From positions 1 through 64,000 of the forward strand of contig JAAESX010000343.1 of the NCBI GenBank assembly GCA_024228935.1: 64,000 bases of DNA, given 5' to 3'. The position numbers were made by a program, and so were the translations under genes. Of this stretch, positions 35,392 through 46,291 are shown one piece after another (positions within the stretch are counted from its first letter, which is position 1; each line of letters starts with the position of its first letter). Origin of the DNA: Pseudomonadota bacterium. GTDB taxonomy: Bacteria > Myxococcota_A > UBA796 > CAJQPC01. The notes beneath the pieces were generated by a model that had not been told where the DNA came from, ran no database searches, and worked only from the letters and a program-made list of their open reading frames with translations.

Positions 35392-35422
35392 TTGACGCAA
35401 TCCGGGTCACGGCGGCTACCAT
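35392..35422 (+). promoter_or_regulatory. Weak candidate promoter for the VWA lipoprotein
   Basis: TTGACG (35392-35397) and TACCAT (35417-35422) with 19-bp spacing, 28 bases before ATG 35451. The -35 is good, the -10 and spacing are poor. Confidence 0.3.
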
Positions 35423-35450
35423 TCAGGGAGGCGCCCCCTGGAGACCATTC

Positions 35451-36416
35451 ATGATCCTGGCCTTGATGTTCGGCTGTACGCCCGACAACAACATCAGTCG
35501 GAACACGCGCACGGACGTGTTCCTGCAGGAACCGGCCAGCGAGGTCGACATCCTGTGGGTCATCGACAACAGCAACTCGATGGCCGAGGAGCAGGAACGC
35601 GTCGCCGGCGGCTTCGAGTCGTTCATCGAGAACATCGAGAACACCAACGTCGACTTCCACCTGGGCGTGGTCACCACCGACATCGACTTCGAGAATCCGA
35701 ATCGGGGCGAGCTGGTCGGGAACCCGTACGTGCTGACGCCGGAAGACGACTACGTCAGCCAGTTCCAGAACCTGGTCCGGGTCGGCACGGACGGATCGGA
35801 CAAGGAGAAGGGCCTGTCCGCGGCGTTGATGGCGCTCACCGAGCCGATGATCTCGGACGCCAACTTCGGCTTCCTGCGCGAAGACGCCATCCTGAGCATC
35901 ATCTTCGTCAGCGACGAGAACGACTGCTCGGACGACGACGCGCTCAGCAAGGAGGACAGCGTCGCCTGCTACGAGCAGCAGGAACGGCTGGTCCCCATCG
36001 TCGACTTCATTCGCGAGTTCCGAGGCATCAAGGGTGCCGGTGGCGCGCGCGTCATCGCCAGCGGCATCGTCGGGCCCCAGGTCGCGGATGGCTGCGACGG
36101 CTCGTGGCCCGGTCATCGCTACACGGCGCTCGCCGAGGGCCTGGGCGGTCAGGTCGGCAACATCTGCGAGGACGACTACTCCGCGCTGATGTACGACCTC
36201 GGACTCGCCGTGAGCGGCGAACTCGACACGTTCCAGCTGACGTATGCGGCGCTCGAGGGCTCGATCGATGTCGTCGTCGACGACGAGCAGATCGAAGAGG
36301 ACCCGGTCAACGGGTGGACGTACGACGCCGAGTACTGGATGATCCGGTTCGACGGTGACTACCTGCCGCCGCGCGGGTCGACCATCTCGATCAAGTACGA
36401 GATCGCCGGGGGCTGA
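35451..36416 (+). CDS. VWA-domain lipoprotein
   Basis: 321 residues. 'MILALMFGC' places the lipobox Cys at residue 9. The VWA fold begins at about 32 with the metal-site motif 'VDILWVIDNSNSM' (DxSxS variant reading DNSNS), and continues with 'NVDFHLGVVTTD' and 'ILSIIFVSDENDCSDDD'. Residues after about 265 ('LDTFQLTYAALEGSIDVVVD') form a beta-rich extra domain. Four to five Cys suggest disulfides. Common in Myxococcota as outer-membrane lipoproteins of unknown role; probable metal-dependent protein binding. Confidence 0.85.
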   Translation: MILALMFGCTPDNNISRNTRTDVFLQEPASEVDILWVIDNSNSMAEEQERVAGGFESFIENIENTNVDFHLGVVTTDIDFENPNRGELVGNPYVLTPEDDYVSQFQNLVRVGTDGSDKEKGLSAALMALTEPMISDANFGFLREDAILSIIFVSDENDCSDDDALSKEDSVACYEQQERLVPIVDFIREFRGIKGAGGARVIASGIVGPQVADGCDGSWPGHRYTALAEGLGGQVGNICEDDYSALMYDLGLAVSGELDTFQLTYAALEGSIDVVVDDEQIEEDPVNGWTYDAEYWMIRFDGDYLPPRGSTISIKYEIAGG

Positions 36417-36427
36417 GCCTCACGGCC

Positions 36428-37516
36428 TCAGAGCTCCGAGGCGAGCCCTTCGAGGTAGCAGGCCACCTCGGTCAGCGCGGTCAGGTCGTGCACGTCGCGT
36501 GCGAGCTCCGGGATCTCCCAGGTGCGCACGCCTTCCTTGGCGAGCGCGTCCAGGGCGGGGCGCTCGGCCTCGGCCAGCGCGAACTGATGGGCTCGGGCGC
36601 GGCGAACCCCCTCGACGATGGCGGACCAGTCGTCTTCGGAGACGGAGCTCGGGCGGGCCGGGAACAGGCTCGCGTCGAGCTCGGAGGCGTCCTCGGGTCG
36701 GATCTGCACCCGGTTGATGAGCAGCCCCTTGAGCGGCATCCCGCTGTCGGCGAGCAGCACCCGGAAGTCGTGGGCCTCGGCGCTGGCGGCGGGGGCGGGG
36801 GTCGTCACGAGCAGGAAGCTGCAGGCGTCCGAGGCCAGGAGCTCCTCGACCTTGTGACCTCGCTCGGACAGCGCGTCCCACAGGCCCTGCATCGCGTCGA
36901 AGAACTCGGCGATCTCTTCGATGGTGCCTCGCCCGACGAGCCGCTTGAGCACACTGGCGATGAGCTCGCTGCCCTTCTCCAGCGCGCGGAACCCGCGCCG
37001 GTTCTTGGGCATCGACAGCCAGGTCATCACGCTGTCGTCGAACAGCCCCGCGATCCGGCCCGGTGCGCGCAGGAACTCGACCGCGTGCCGGGACGGGGGC
37101 GTGTCGAGCAGCACGACGTCGTAGTCGCCGCTCTCGTACAGCTCGTACAGGCGCTCCATCGCCATGTACTCGTGCGAGCCGGCCAGCCGCGTGCTCGCGA
37201 ACCGGTAGTACCGGTTCTTCAGGATGCGAGCGGCCTCCTCGGGCGAGGGAGCGAAGCGCTCGACGACGCCGTCCCAGGTCGCCTTCATGTCCAGCATCAT
37301 CGCGTCCAGGCGCCCGGTCTCGGGGGCGTCGACGGGCACCTGTTGGGGGGTGTTCCCGAGGGGGCCCACGCCCAGGCTGTCGGCCAGCCGCTTGGCAGGA
37401 TCGATGGTCAGGACGGCCACGCGCAGTCCGCGGCGAGCGAGCGCGACGGACAAGGCGGCCGACGTGGTGGTCTTGCCGACCCCACCCGACCCACAGCAGA
37501 CGACGACGCGGGTCAT
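36428..37516 (-). CDS. ArsA/GET3-family ATPase, GSGGVGKT variant
   Basis: 362 residues. The Walker A is 'GSGGVGKTT' (9-17), so the signature Lys that precedes GG in deviant Walker motifs is Ser10 here. 'LTIDPAKRLADSLG' (switch I type) and 'YDVVLLDTPPSRHAVEFL' match ArsA/GET3. Real start at ATG 37516, overlapping the stop of the second ATPase (ATGA). In eukaryotes the family targets tail-anchored proteins, in some bacteria it exports arsenite; no ars genes are near. The tight pair with a GKGGVGKT paralogue suggests a heterodimer. Cytoplasmic. Confidence 0.88.
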   Translation of the reverse strand: MTRVVVCCGSGGVGKTTTSAALSVALARRGLRVAVLTIDPAKRLADSLGVGPLGNTPQQVPVDAPETGRLDAMMLDMKATWDGVVERFAPSPEEAARILKNRYYRFASTRLAGSHEYMAMERLYELYESGDYDVVLLDTPPSRHAVEFLRAPGRIAGLFDDSVMTWLSMPKNRRGFRALEKGSELIASVLKRLVGRGTIEEIAEFFDAMQGLWDALSERGHKVEELLASDACSFLLVTTPAPAASAEAHDFRVLLADSGMPLKGLLINRVQIRPEDASELDASLFPARPSSVSEDDWSAIVEGVRRARAHQFALAEAERPALDALAKEGVRTWEIPELARDVHDLTALTEVACYLEGLASEL

Positions 37517-38415
37517 CGCAGCCTCCGGCCCAGCCGCTCGAGCTGGGTCTGGCCCAGCCGGCGGGTTGTCTCGATGGGCAGCTCGACGATGGGGCAGGGG
37601 AGCACGCCCAGTCGGTCGCGAGCGGTCTGCTGCAGCTGCGCTCGAGCTACCGCCTTGTCCGTCAGCTGCACGCTCTCGGTCAGCGCTGGATCCGTCATCG
37701 CCGCTCGGGCGTCGGGCCAGGCGTCCAGGCACCCGAACGGCGCCGGGTGGACCTCGTTCAGCACGCACAGCGCGACCTGCTCGCGGTAGCTGCCCAGGCG
37801 CTCGTGCAGGTCGAGCGTCTCGTTGACGGGCATCTCCTCGGGCAGCGTCACCAGCACGATGCCGGTCTTCTTCGGGTCGACGAACAGCTCGTGGACCTCG
37901 CGAGCGGCCTCGTGGAAGGGCCCGGCGACCGTGAGCTCCATCATCGCGCGGGGTGCGTCCAGCATGGTGAGCCCATGGCCGGTGGCTGGTGCATCCACGA
38001 TGATCTTGTCCCAGACGGGCCGGCCGAACGTCCGGTCGCGCTCCAGGTCGAAGACCTTGCCCAACTGGACCAGGTCGTGGAGCCCGGGGACCCCGTCGAC
38101 GAAGGGCCCCATGATCCGGTTCTTGAAGACCATCTTGTAGATGGCTCGGACCTTCACCTGCTGGACGATGTAGTCCTCGATCGCCCTCTCACCGGTGATC
38201 GTCAGGGTGAAGAGGTTCGGCGCCAGCGGCTGGGCGTCGTACGTCGCTTCCTTCTTGTGGAAGAGCGGGGGAACGCGCGTGCTTCCTTGGGTCTCGCACA
38301 GGAGTGTGCGATGGCCTTGGGATGCGGCCTCGATCGCCAGGGACGCAGCGACGGTCGTCTTGCCGACGCCACCCTTCCCGGTGACAAGGATGACACGCCG
38401 GTCGAGCACGCTCAC
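37513..38415 (-). CDS. ArsA/GET3-family ATPase, GKGGVGKT variant
   Basis: 300 residues. A full deviant Walker A 'GKGGVGKTT' (13-21) with signature Lys14, and 'KIIVDAPATGHGLTML' as the nucleotide-switch region. It is shorter than its partner and lacks an obvious CxC metal site. 'LFTLTITGERAIEDYIVQQV' is typical of the bacterial pair members. It is the promoter-proximal gene; the partner ATG overlaps its stop. Substrate not known; 'ArsA-related anion transporter' labels are unsupported by context. Confidence 0.88.
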   Translation of the reverse strand: MSVLDRRVILVTGKGGVGKTTVAASLAIEAASQGHRTLLCETQGSTRVPPLFHKKEATYDAQPLAPNLFTLTITGERAIEDYIVQQVKVRAIYKMVFKNRIMGPFVDGVPGLHDLVQLGKVFDLERDRTFGRPVWDKIIVDAPATGHGLTMLDAPRAMMELTVAGPFHEAAREVHELFVDPKKTGIVLVTLPEEMPVNETLDLHERLGSYREQVALCVLNEVHPAPFGCLDAWPDARAAMTDPALTESVQLTDKAVARAQLQQTARDRLGVLPCPIVELPIETTRRLGQTQLERLGRRLR

Positions 38416-38424
38416 GCCCCCCCT

Positions 38425-38457
38425 CTAACCCGTTAGGAGGCGGGTCCCGAGAGGACC
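38425..38457. promoter_or_regulatory. Inverted repeats between the divergent arsA and fmdB starts
   Basis: CTAAC-CC-GTTAG (38425-38436) lies in the middle of the 46-base divergent gap, and GGTCC-CGAGA-GGACC lies just before the fmdB ATG (38462). The second could fold over the ribosome site of fmdB. Both are candidates only. Confidence 0.3.
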
Positions 38458-38461
38458 TGCG

Positions 38462-38809
38462 ATGCCCATCTACGAGTACCGCTGCCCGGACTGTGGCAAC
38501 CGCTTCGAGGAATGGCAGAAGATGTCGGATCCGCCCGTCACCGTCTGCCCGAAGTGCGAACAGGAAAACGTCACGAAGCTGATCAGCGCGCCGGCATTCC
38601 ACCTGAAGGGTGGTGGCTGGTACAGCGATCACTACGGCCTCAAGGGCGGGGGAGGCGACTTGGCGTCGACCGAGTCCGTCTCCAACGACGGGGACTCGAG
38701 CCCCGCGTCGAGCGACTCCTCTTCCGACTCCTCTTCCGACTCCTCTTCCGACAGCTCCAGCAGCTCCGAGAGCTCCGCGAGCACTTCCAGCGAGGCCTCG
38801 ACGGACTGA
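38462..38809 (+). CDS. FmdB-family zinc-ribbon protein with Ser-rich tail
   Basis: 115 residues. The N-terminal zinc ribbon 'MPIYEYRCPDCGNRFEEWQ' with Cys8/Cys11 and a second pair in 'VCPKCEQ' is the FmdB/CxxC_CXXC_SSSS family signature, followed by 'ISAPAFHLKGGGWY'. From about residue 75 the protein is an acidic Ser/Asp low-complexity tail encoded partly by a perfect 12-base repeat. Function of the family is unclear (putative regulator). TGA overlaps the folD ATG, so it leads the one-carbon operon. Confidence 0.9.
   Translation: MPIYEYRCPDCGNRFEEWQKMSDPPVTVCPKCEQENVTKLISAPAFHLKGGGWYSDHYGLKGGGGDLASTESVSNDGDSSPASSDSSSDSSSDSSSDSSSSSESSASTSSEASTD
38714..38749 (+). repeat. Three perfect 12-bp tandem repeats in fmdB
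   Basis: GACTCCTCTTCC occurs three times in a row (38714-38725, 38726-38737, 38738-38749), each coding Asp-Ser-Ser-Ser. Copy-number change would alter the tail by four residues without a frameshift. Confidence 0.9.
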
Positions 38810-39651
38810 TGGCGAACCTCCTCAACGGCCGGGTCCTGGCCAAGAAGCTGAACCAGGGGACGGTGAAGGTCGAAGCGGCCAAGCTGGCCCGCAAGCCCGG
38901 TCTGGCCGTGGTGCTCGTTGGCGAGGACGCGGCCAGCAAGGTCTACGTCGGACGCAAGACCCTCGTCGCCTCGCGTGTCGGGTTCGAGCACCAGCAGATC
39001 ACGCTCCCGGTGGAGACCTCGCAGGCCGAGCTCCTGTCCGTGATCGCGGGACTGAACGCGGACGACGCGGTCGACGGGATCCTGGTGCAGCTGCCGCTGC
39101 CCAAGCACATCGACGGCACGTTCGTGCTCGACACCATCGCGCCCGAGAAGGACGTCGATGGCTTCCACCCGGTCAACGCCGGCCTGCTCGCCCAGGGGCG
39201 CCCGCGGTTCGTGGCCTGCACCCCCAAGGGTGTGATGGAGCTCCTGCGCGACGCCGATCTCTCGCTGTCCGGCAAGTCCGCTGTGGTCGTGGGGCGCTCG
39301 AACATCGTCGGTCGCCCGATGGCGCAGCTCCTCGAGCAGGCCAACTGCACCGTCACCGTCTGCCACTCGCGCACCACCGATCTCGAGGCGCGGGTCCGCG
39401 CGGCGGATGTCCTGGTCGTCGCGATCGGGCGTCCGAAGGCGATTGTCGGCGACTGGGTCAAGCCTGGAGCCATCGTCGTGGATGTCGGCATCAACCGCCT
39501 CGACGACGGCTCGCTGTGTGGCGATGTCGACTTCGAGGGGGCGGTCGACAAGGCCGGCTGGATCACGCCGGTCCCCGGTGGGGTCGGACCGATGACCATC
39601 GCGATGCTGATGGCGAATACGCTCGCGAGCGCACAGGCCCGTCAGGCCTGA
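38809..39651 (+). CDS. folD: Bifunctional methylene-THF dehydrogenase/cyclohydrolase FolD
   Basis: 280 residues. Oxidises 5,10-methylene-THF and hydrolyses methenyl-THF, linking glycine cleavage to formyl-THF. Catalytic pair Tyr46 and Lys50 ('KVYVGRK'), 'VDGILVQLPLP', 'PCTP'-type region 'VACTPKGVMELL' (Phe-Val-Ala instead of Pro before Cys), NADP-binding 'VVVGRSNIVGRPMAQLL' and the closing 'TPVPGGVGPMTIAMLM' are present. ATG overlaps the fmdB stop. gcvT, gcvH and gcvP follow, so the operon handles glycine-derived one-carbon units. Confidence 0.95.
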   Translation: MANLLNGRVLAKKLNQGTVKVEAAKLARKPGLAVVLVGEDAASKVYVGRKTLVASRVGFEHQQITLPVETSQAELLSVIAGLNADDAVDGILVQLPLPKHIDGTFVLDTIAPEKDVDGFHPVNAGLLAQGRPRFVACTPKGVMELLRDADLSLSGKSAVVVGRSNIVGRPMAQLLEQANCTVTVCHSRTTDLEARVRAADVLVVAIGRPKAIVGDWVKPGAIVVDVGINRLDDGSLCGDVDFEGAVDKAGWITPVPGGVGPMTIAMLMANTLASAQARQA

Positions 39652-39661
39652 GGAGGTCCGC

Positions 39662-40750
39662 GTGAAGGAGACCGTCTTCCACGACCAGCACGTCGCCAGT
39701 GGCGCCAAGATGGTCGACTTCGGCGGCTGGCACATGCCGGTCAGCTACAGCGGGACGCTCGCCGAGCACGCCGCGACGCGGACCAGCGTCGGGCTGTTTG
39801 ACGTGTCGCACATGGGCGAGCTGCGCGTGAAGGGCCCGAACGCCCTCGCTGCGCTCCAGCACCTGGTGAGCAACGACGTGTCGAAGCTGCCGGTGGGCCA
39901 GTCGCAGTACGCGGCGCTCATGCGTCCGGACGGCGGCATCGTGGACGACCTGTTCGTCTACCGGCTCGCCGACGACGACTACCTGGTCTGCATCAACGCG
40001 GGCAACCGGGGCAAGGACTGGGCGTACTTCCTGGCCAACAACCCGCACGACGCCGAGCTCGTCAACGAGTCGGACGTCTGGGCCCAGGTCGCCATCCAGG
40101 GACGCAACGGTCCGGCGGTGACCCAGTCGCTGACCAGCGTCCCGGTGATGGACCTGGAGCGCGGCGCCATCGTCGAGGGCGACTTCGCTGGCGTCGAAGG
40201 CTGCCTCCTGGCCCGCACCGGGTACACCGGCGAGGACGGCTTCGAGGTCTTCATCCCGGTCGACGAGGCCGAGCCCACCTGGCAACGCATCCTGGCCTCC
40301 GGGCACGACATCGTGCAGGTCGGGCTCGGCGCTCGCGACACGCTGCGGCTCGAAGCGAAGAACGTCCTGTACGGGAACGACATCCTGGACACCACGAGCC
40401 CGCTCGAGGCTGGCCTCGGCTGGATCACGAAGCTCGGAAAGGGCGACTTCCTGGGGCGCGACGCGCTCGTCGCCCAGAAGGCCAACGGGCTCCCCCGGCG
40501 CCTGGTCGGGCTGGTCGTGGACAAGCGCATCGCCAGGCCGCACTGCCCCATCCTGAACGCCGACGGCGAGGTCATCGGCGAGGTCACGAGTGGCTCGCGC
40601 AGCCCCACGCTCGGGACGAACATCGCGCTCGGCTACGTGAAGGCCGAGCGAGGAAACGCCAAGCCCGGAAACGTCGTGCAGATCGACATCCGAGGCCGCA
40701 TCACCACCGCAACTGTCGTGAAGGGGCCGTTCTGGTCCCGGGACTACTGA
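39662..40750 (+). CDS. gcvT: Glycine cleavage system T protein (aminomethyltransferase)
   Basis: 362 residues. Transfers the methylene group from the lipoyl arm of GcvH to tetrahydrofolate, releasing ammonia. 'VDFGGWHMPVSYSG', 'GLFDVSHMGELRVKG', 'NAGNRGKDW' and 'RTGYTGEDGFEV' are family hallmarks. GTG 39662 follows GAGGAGGT. No glycine riboswitch is present; the 10-base gap to folD leaves no room. Confidence 0.96.
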   Translation: MKETVFHDQHVASGAKMVDFGGWHMPVSYSGTLAEHAATRTSVGLFDVSHMGELRVKGPNALAALQHLVSNDVSKLPVGQSQYAALMRPDGGIVDDLFVYRLADDDYLVCINAGNRGKDWAYFLANNPHDAELVNESDVWAQVAIQGRNGPAVTQSLTSVPVMDLERGAIVEGDFAGVEGCLLARTGYTGEDGFEVFIPVDEAEPTWQRILASGHDIVQVGLGARDTLRLEAKNVLYGNDILDTTSPLEAGLGWITKLGKGDFLGRDALVAQKANGLPRRLVGLVVDKRIARPHCPILNADGEVIGEVTSGSRSPTLGTNIALGYVKAERGNAKPGNVVQIDIRGRITTATVVKGPFWSRDY

Positions 40751-40759
40751 GGAGCCTCC

Positions 40760-41143
40760 ATGAGCTACCCGTCCGATCTGAAGTACAGCAAGGAGCACGA
40801 GTGGGTCCGCGTCGACGGCGACGTCGCGACGGTCGGCATCACCCACCACGCCCAGGATGCGCTCGGGGACATCGTCTTCGTGGATCTGCCCGAGGTCGGT
40901 GACGACGTCGCGGCGGGCGACTCCATCGCCGAGATCGAGTCCGTGAAGGCCGTGAGCGACATCTACAGCCCGCTCACCGGCACCATCACCGAGGTGAACG
41001 AGGAGCTCGACGGCAACGAGGAGGTCGTGAACACCGACCCCCACGCCGCGGGCTGGATCTTCAAGATGAGCATCGGCGAGCCGGCCCAGCTCGAAGGCCT
41101 GATGGACGCTGCGGCCTATGCCGCGCTGACCGAGGAGGGCTGA
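40760..41143 (+). CDS. gcvH: Glycine cleavage system H protein
   Basis: 127 residues. Carries the lipoyl arm on Lys63 ('AEIESVKAVSDIYSP') and shuttles the aminomethyl group between GcvP, GcvT and lipoamide dehydrogenase. 'KYSKEHEWVRVDGDVATVGI' opens the protein as usual. GAGGAGCC precedes the ATG. Nine bases after gcvT. Confidence 0.97.
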   Translation: MSYPSDLKYSKEHEWVRVDGDVATVGITHHAQDALGDIVFVDLPEVGDDVAAGDSIAEIESVKAVSDIYSPLTGTITEVNEELDGNEEVVNTDPHAAGWIFKMSIGEPAQLEGLMDAAAYAALTEEG

Positions 41144-41147
41144 GGCC

Positions 41148-43997
<2,850 letters not shown>

Positions 43998-44273
43998 CCC
44001 TTCATGGCTCGCTACCTCGATTCCGTCTTCGGAGCTGCGTTGGACACGATCTGTCCTACCGCTCGTGCTGTGGGCCGGCCGACTTCGTCGGCTATCGGCC
44101 CGCACTCCCGGGGACGCCCTCGGCACCTCGCTGGCGCTCGGTGCCGCGCCGCCGAGTAGCCATGCTCGACCGGCTCGTGCCTCGCTCGGTCTCCGCGTGG
44201 CCCGGCGACGGGCGTCTTCGGCGCATTCGCGCCGGCTCGCCTTCGGCTCGAACTGGCGCTCAGCGTGGCGGTT
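43998..44273 (+). other. Structured intergenic stretch after gcvP
   Basis: A 276-base stretch with no credible gene. It holds several perfect stem-loops: GCCGAC-TTC-GTCGGC (44078-44092) nested within GGGCCG...CGGCCC (44072-44101), and CGGCGC-ATTC-GCGCCG (44219-44234). A short ORF starts ATG 44004 but has no family features. Possibilities: terminator region for the gcv operon, a processed RNA, or decayed coding sequence. No T-runs follow the stems. Confidence 0.4.
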
Positions 44274-45764
44274 ATGCTTCGCTTGCACCTCGGGATCCTC
44301 ATGCTCTACGCCCTCATCGGAACGGCCTTCGGGACCACCTACGGTCCGACGTTCCAGGCGGCCGCTGACGAGTTCTCCGTGCCCGAGCCGCTGCTGGTGG
44401 CTCTGGCGTTCGAGGCCTCGCGCTTCGACGCCGAACAGGCCTCGGCGTGGGGCGGCTACGGCCTGTACGACCTCCGCGAGGACGACGAGAGCTGGGGACC
44501 CGGCATCGAGCAGGTCAGCATCCTGCTCGACGTCAGCCCGGACGAGGTCATGCGTAGCCCCGAGCTGCAGATCCGTGGGGCCGCAGCGCTGCTCGCGTAC
44601 CACGGCGAGCGCAGCGGCGATGCCCTTCCGCCGGTCGACGAGCTCGAGGCCTGGGCCCCAGCGATTCGCGCGTTCTCGGCGCGCCAGGAGCCCCACCTCC
44701 AGGACCTGTTCACGACCTACGTGTTCGAGGTCGTCGAGCAAGGCGTCTACACCGACCACGCCCGGGTCCTGCCGGCGCATGTCGACTTCGCCGAGGTCGG
44801 CAACGCCACGCCGCCCAACTACGACGGCGCCTACCAGTTCGTGTCCGCGAGCAGCAGCAACTACAGCAACTACAGCCGCAGCAACAGCGACATCAGCTAC
44901 ATCATCATCCACACGGTGCAGGGCAGCTACAGTGGCTGCATCAGCTGGTTCCAGAACAGCTCGGCCAGCGTGTCGGCCCACTACGTCGTCCGGTCGAGCG
45001 ACGGCCAGGTCACGCAGATGGTCTACGAGGAGGACGTCGCCTGGCACGCCGGGAACTGGTCCTACAACGAGGCCAGCGTCGGCATCGAGCACGAAGGCTA
45101 CGTGGATGCGCCGGACACCTGGTACACCGACGCGATGTACGAGGAGTCGGCCAAGCTCTCGGCTGATGTCATCGAGCGCACGGCGACGTCGGCTGACCGG
45201 TCGCACGTCATCGCGCACTACGAGGTCCCCGGCGCGACCCACACCGACCCCGGCACCGGGTGGGACTGGGACCTGTACATGGACCTGATCGACGGTGGCT
45301 CGGTCAGCACCCCCAGCGCCGAGATGCTCGGCGTGATCGCGGCCGAGGACATCTACACGGGCGAGCGGCTCAGCGCCGTCACCGTGACGCTGGACCAGAC
45401 GGGCGAGAAGGACACCACCGACGGTGACGGGTACTACCGCTTCGGGGACCTGTCCGCGGGGACCTGGTCGGTGACCGTGAACGTCGACGGGTACGAGACC
45501 GGCGGCTGCGAGACGGACATCACGTCGAACAGCGGCCAGTGGTGGTGCTCGATCGCGCTCCAGCCCGGCGAGCCCGACACCGACCCGCCGGACGACACCG
45601 ACGAGCCTGTCGACACGGGCGAGCCGAACACCGATCGGCCCGTCCGCGTGCCGCCTCCCGGCTCGAAGGAGCCCATCCACCGAGGCTGCACCTCGGCCCC
45701 GGGAGTCGGCGGCCTCGCGGCGCTCGCCGCGCTTGGGCTGCTGCTGGTGCGAAGGCGCCGTTGA
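44274..45764 (+). CDS. N-acetylmuramoyl-L-alanine amidase with MYXO-CTERM-like tail
   Basis: 496 residues from ATG 44274; GTG 44265 and ATG 44301 are alternatives. After a signal peptide (ending near 'GTAFG'), residues about 20-130 look lysozyme/transglycosylase-like ('FQAAADEFSVPEPLLVALAF', 'EASRFD', then 'LQIRGAAALLAYHG'). The Ami_2 zinc amidase domain spans about 195-345: 'IIIHTVQGSY', 'SAHYVVRSSDGQ', 'WHAGNW', 'VGIEHEG' and 'HYEVPGATHTDPG'. A carboxypeptidase-regulatory-like Ig domain (about 355-430), a Pro/Asp/Glu spacer and a MYXO-CTERM-like ending follow: a lone Cys ('HRGCTSAPG'), a hydrophobic helix and RRRR. Cuts peptidoglycan amide bonds; probably surface-anchored after sorting. Confidence 0.85.
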   Translation: MLRLHLGILMLYALIGTAFGTTYGPTFQAAADEFSVPEPLLVALAFEASRFDAEQASAWGGYGLYDLREDDESWGPGIEQVSILLDVSPDEVMRSPELQIRGAAALLAYHGERSGDALPPVDELEAWAPAIRAFSARQEPHLQDLFTTYVFEVVEQGVYTDHARVLPAHVDFAEVGNATPPNYDGAYQFVSASSSNYSNYSRSNSDISYIIIHTVQGSYSGCISWFQNSSASVSAHYVVRSSDGQVTQMVYEEDVAWHAGNWSYNEASVGIEHEGYVDAPDTWYTDAMYEESAKLSADVIERTATSADRSHVIAHYEVPGATHTDPGTGWDWDLYMDLIDGGSVSTPSAEMLGVIAAEDIYTGERLSAVTVTLDQTGEKDTTDGDGYYRFGDLSAGTWSVTVNVDGYETGGCETDITSNSGQWWCSIALQPGEPDTDPPDDTDEPVDTGEPNTDRPVRVPPPGSKEPIHRGCTSAPGVGGLAALAALGLLLVRRRR

Positions 45765-46291
45765 CCTTCGCTCTGCTGACCCTTCTGGGCTGCCCGAAAC
45801 CGGTCGAGACGGCTCCCGCCTACGGAAGCCACGTCGCGGTCGAGCTGCCCGCCGGCGCGGCGTCCTCGCTGCCCGAGCGTGAGCGGCTGCTACTCGTGCT
45901 CGACCAGGCCGCCCCCAGGGCCCAGACCTGCTACGAGGCGGCGCTCACCGAGGACCCCCTGCTCTACGGCGACGCGTTGGTCGTGCTCCAGCTGCACGAG
46001 GACGGTCAGGTCGAGGACGTCGAGCTCACGCTCTCCACGCTCGGCTCGGCCCAGATGGATGACTGCCTGCTGGACGTGCTCCGGGGGCTCGAGTTCCCCA
46101 GCGGCGGCGTGTCGCTGCGCTACCCGTTCGTGTTCACGTCCTCGCTGACCCCGCCCGAGATCACGCGCACCCTGATGCTCAAGCACGGCCTCATCGACCT
46201 GGACGCCGAGGCGCTGGAGCTGGACAACGCCGCCAGGGACGAACGGAACCGAAAGGGCCAGGACGAGCGCGGCTGGACCGAGACCTGGTAG
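45761..46291 (+). CDS. AgmX/PglI-domain lipoprotein
   Basis: 176 residues from TTG 45761, overlapping the amidase stop as TTGA. 'MTFALLTLLGC' places the lipobox Cys at residue 11. The body has the AgmX/PglI C-terminal pattern: 'CYEAALTEDPLLYG', 'LVVLQLHEDGQVEDVEL', 'DDCLLDVLRGLEFP'. The same domain ends the partial gene at 3-245. Function unknown; coupling to an amidase and to a membrane glycosyltransferase-like protein suggests envelope work. The last 40 residues are charged and helical. Confidence 0.78.
   Translation: MTFALLTLLGCPKPVETAPAYGSHVAVELPAGAASSLPERERLLLVLDQAAPRAQTCYEAALTEDPLLYGDALVVLQLHEDGQVEDVELTLSTLGSAQMDDCLLDVLRGLEFPSGGVSLRYPFVFTSSLTPPEITRTLMLKHGLIDLDAEALELDNAARDERNRKGQDERGWTETW

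Noticed and set aside
36428..38415. Arsenite efflux operon
   Set aside because: ArsA-type ATPases are present, but there is no arsB, arsD, arsR or metal-binding Cys motif nearby.
39652..39661. Glycine riboswitch ahead of gcvT
   Set aside because: Only ten bases separate folD and gcvT, and the 46 bases before fmdB are too few for the aptamer.
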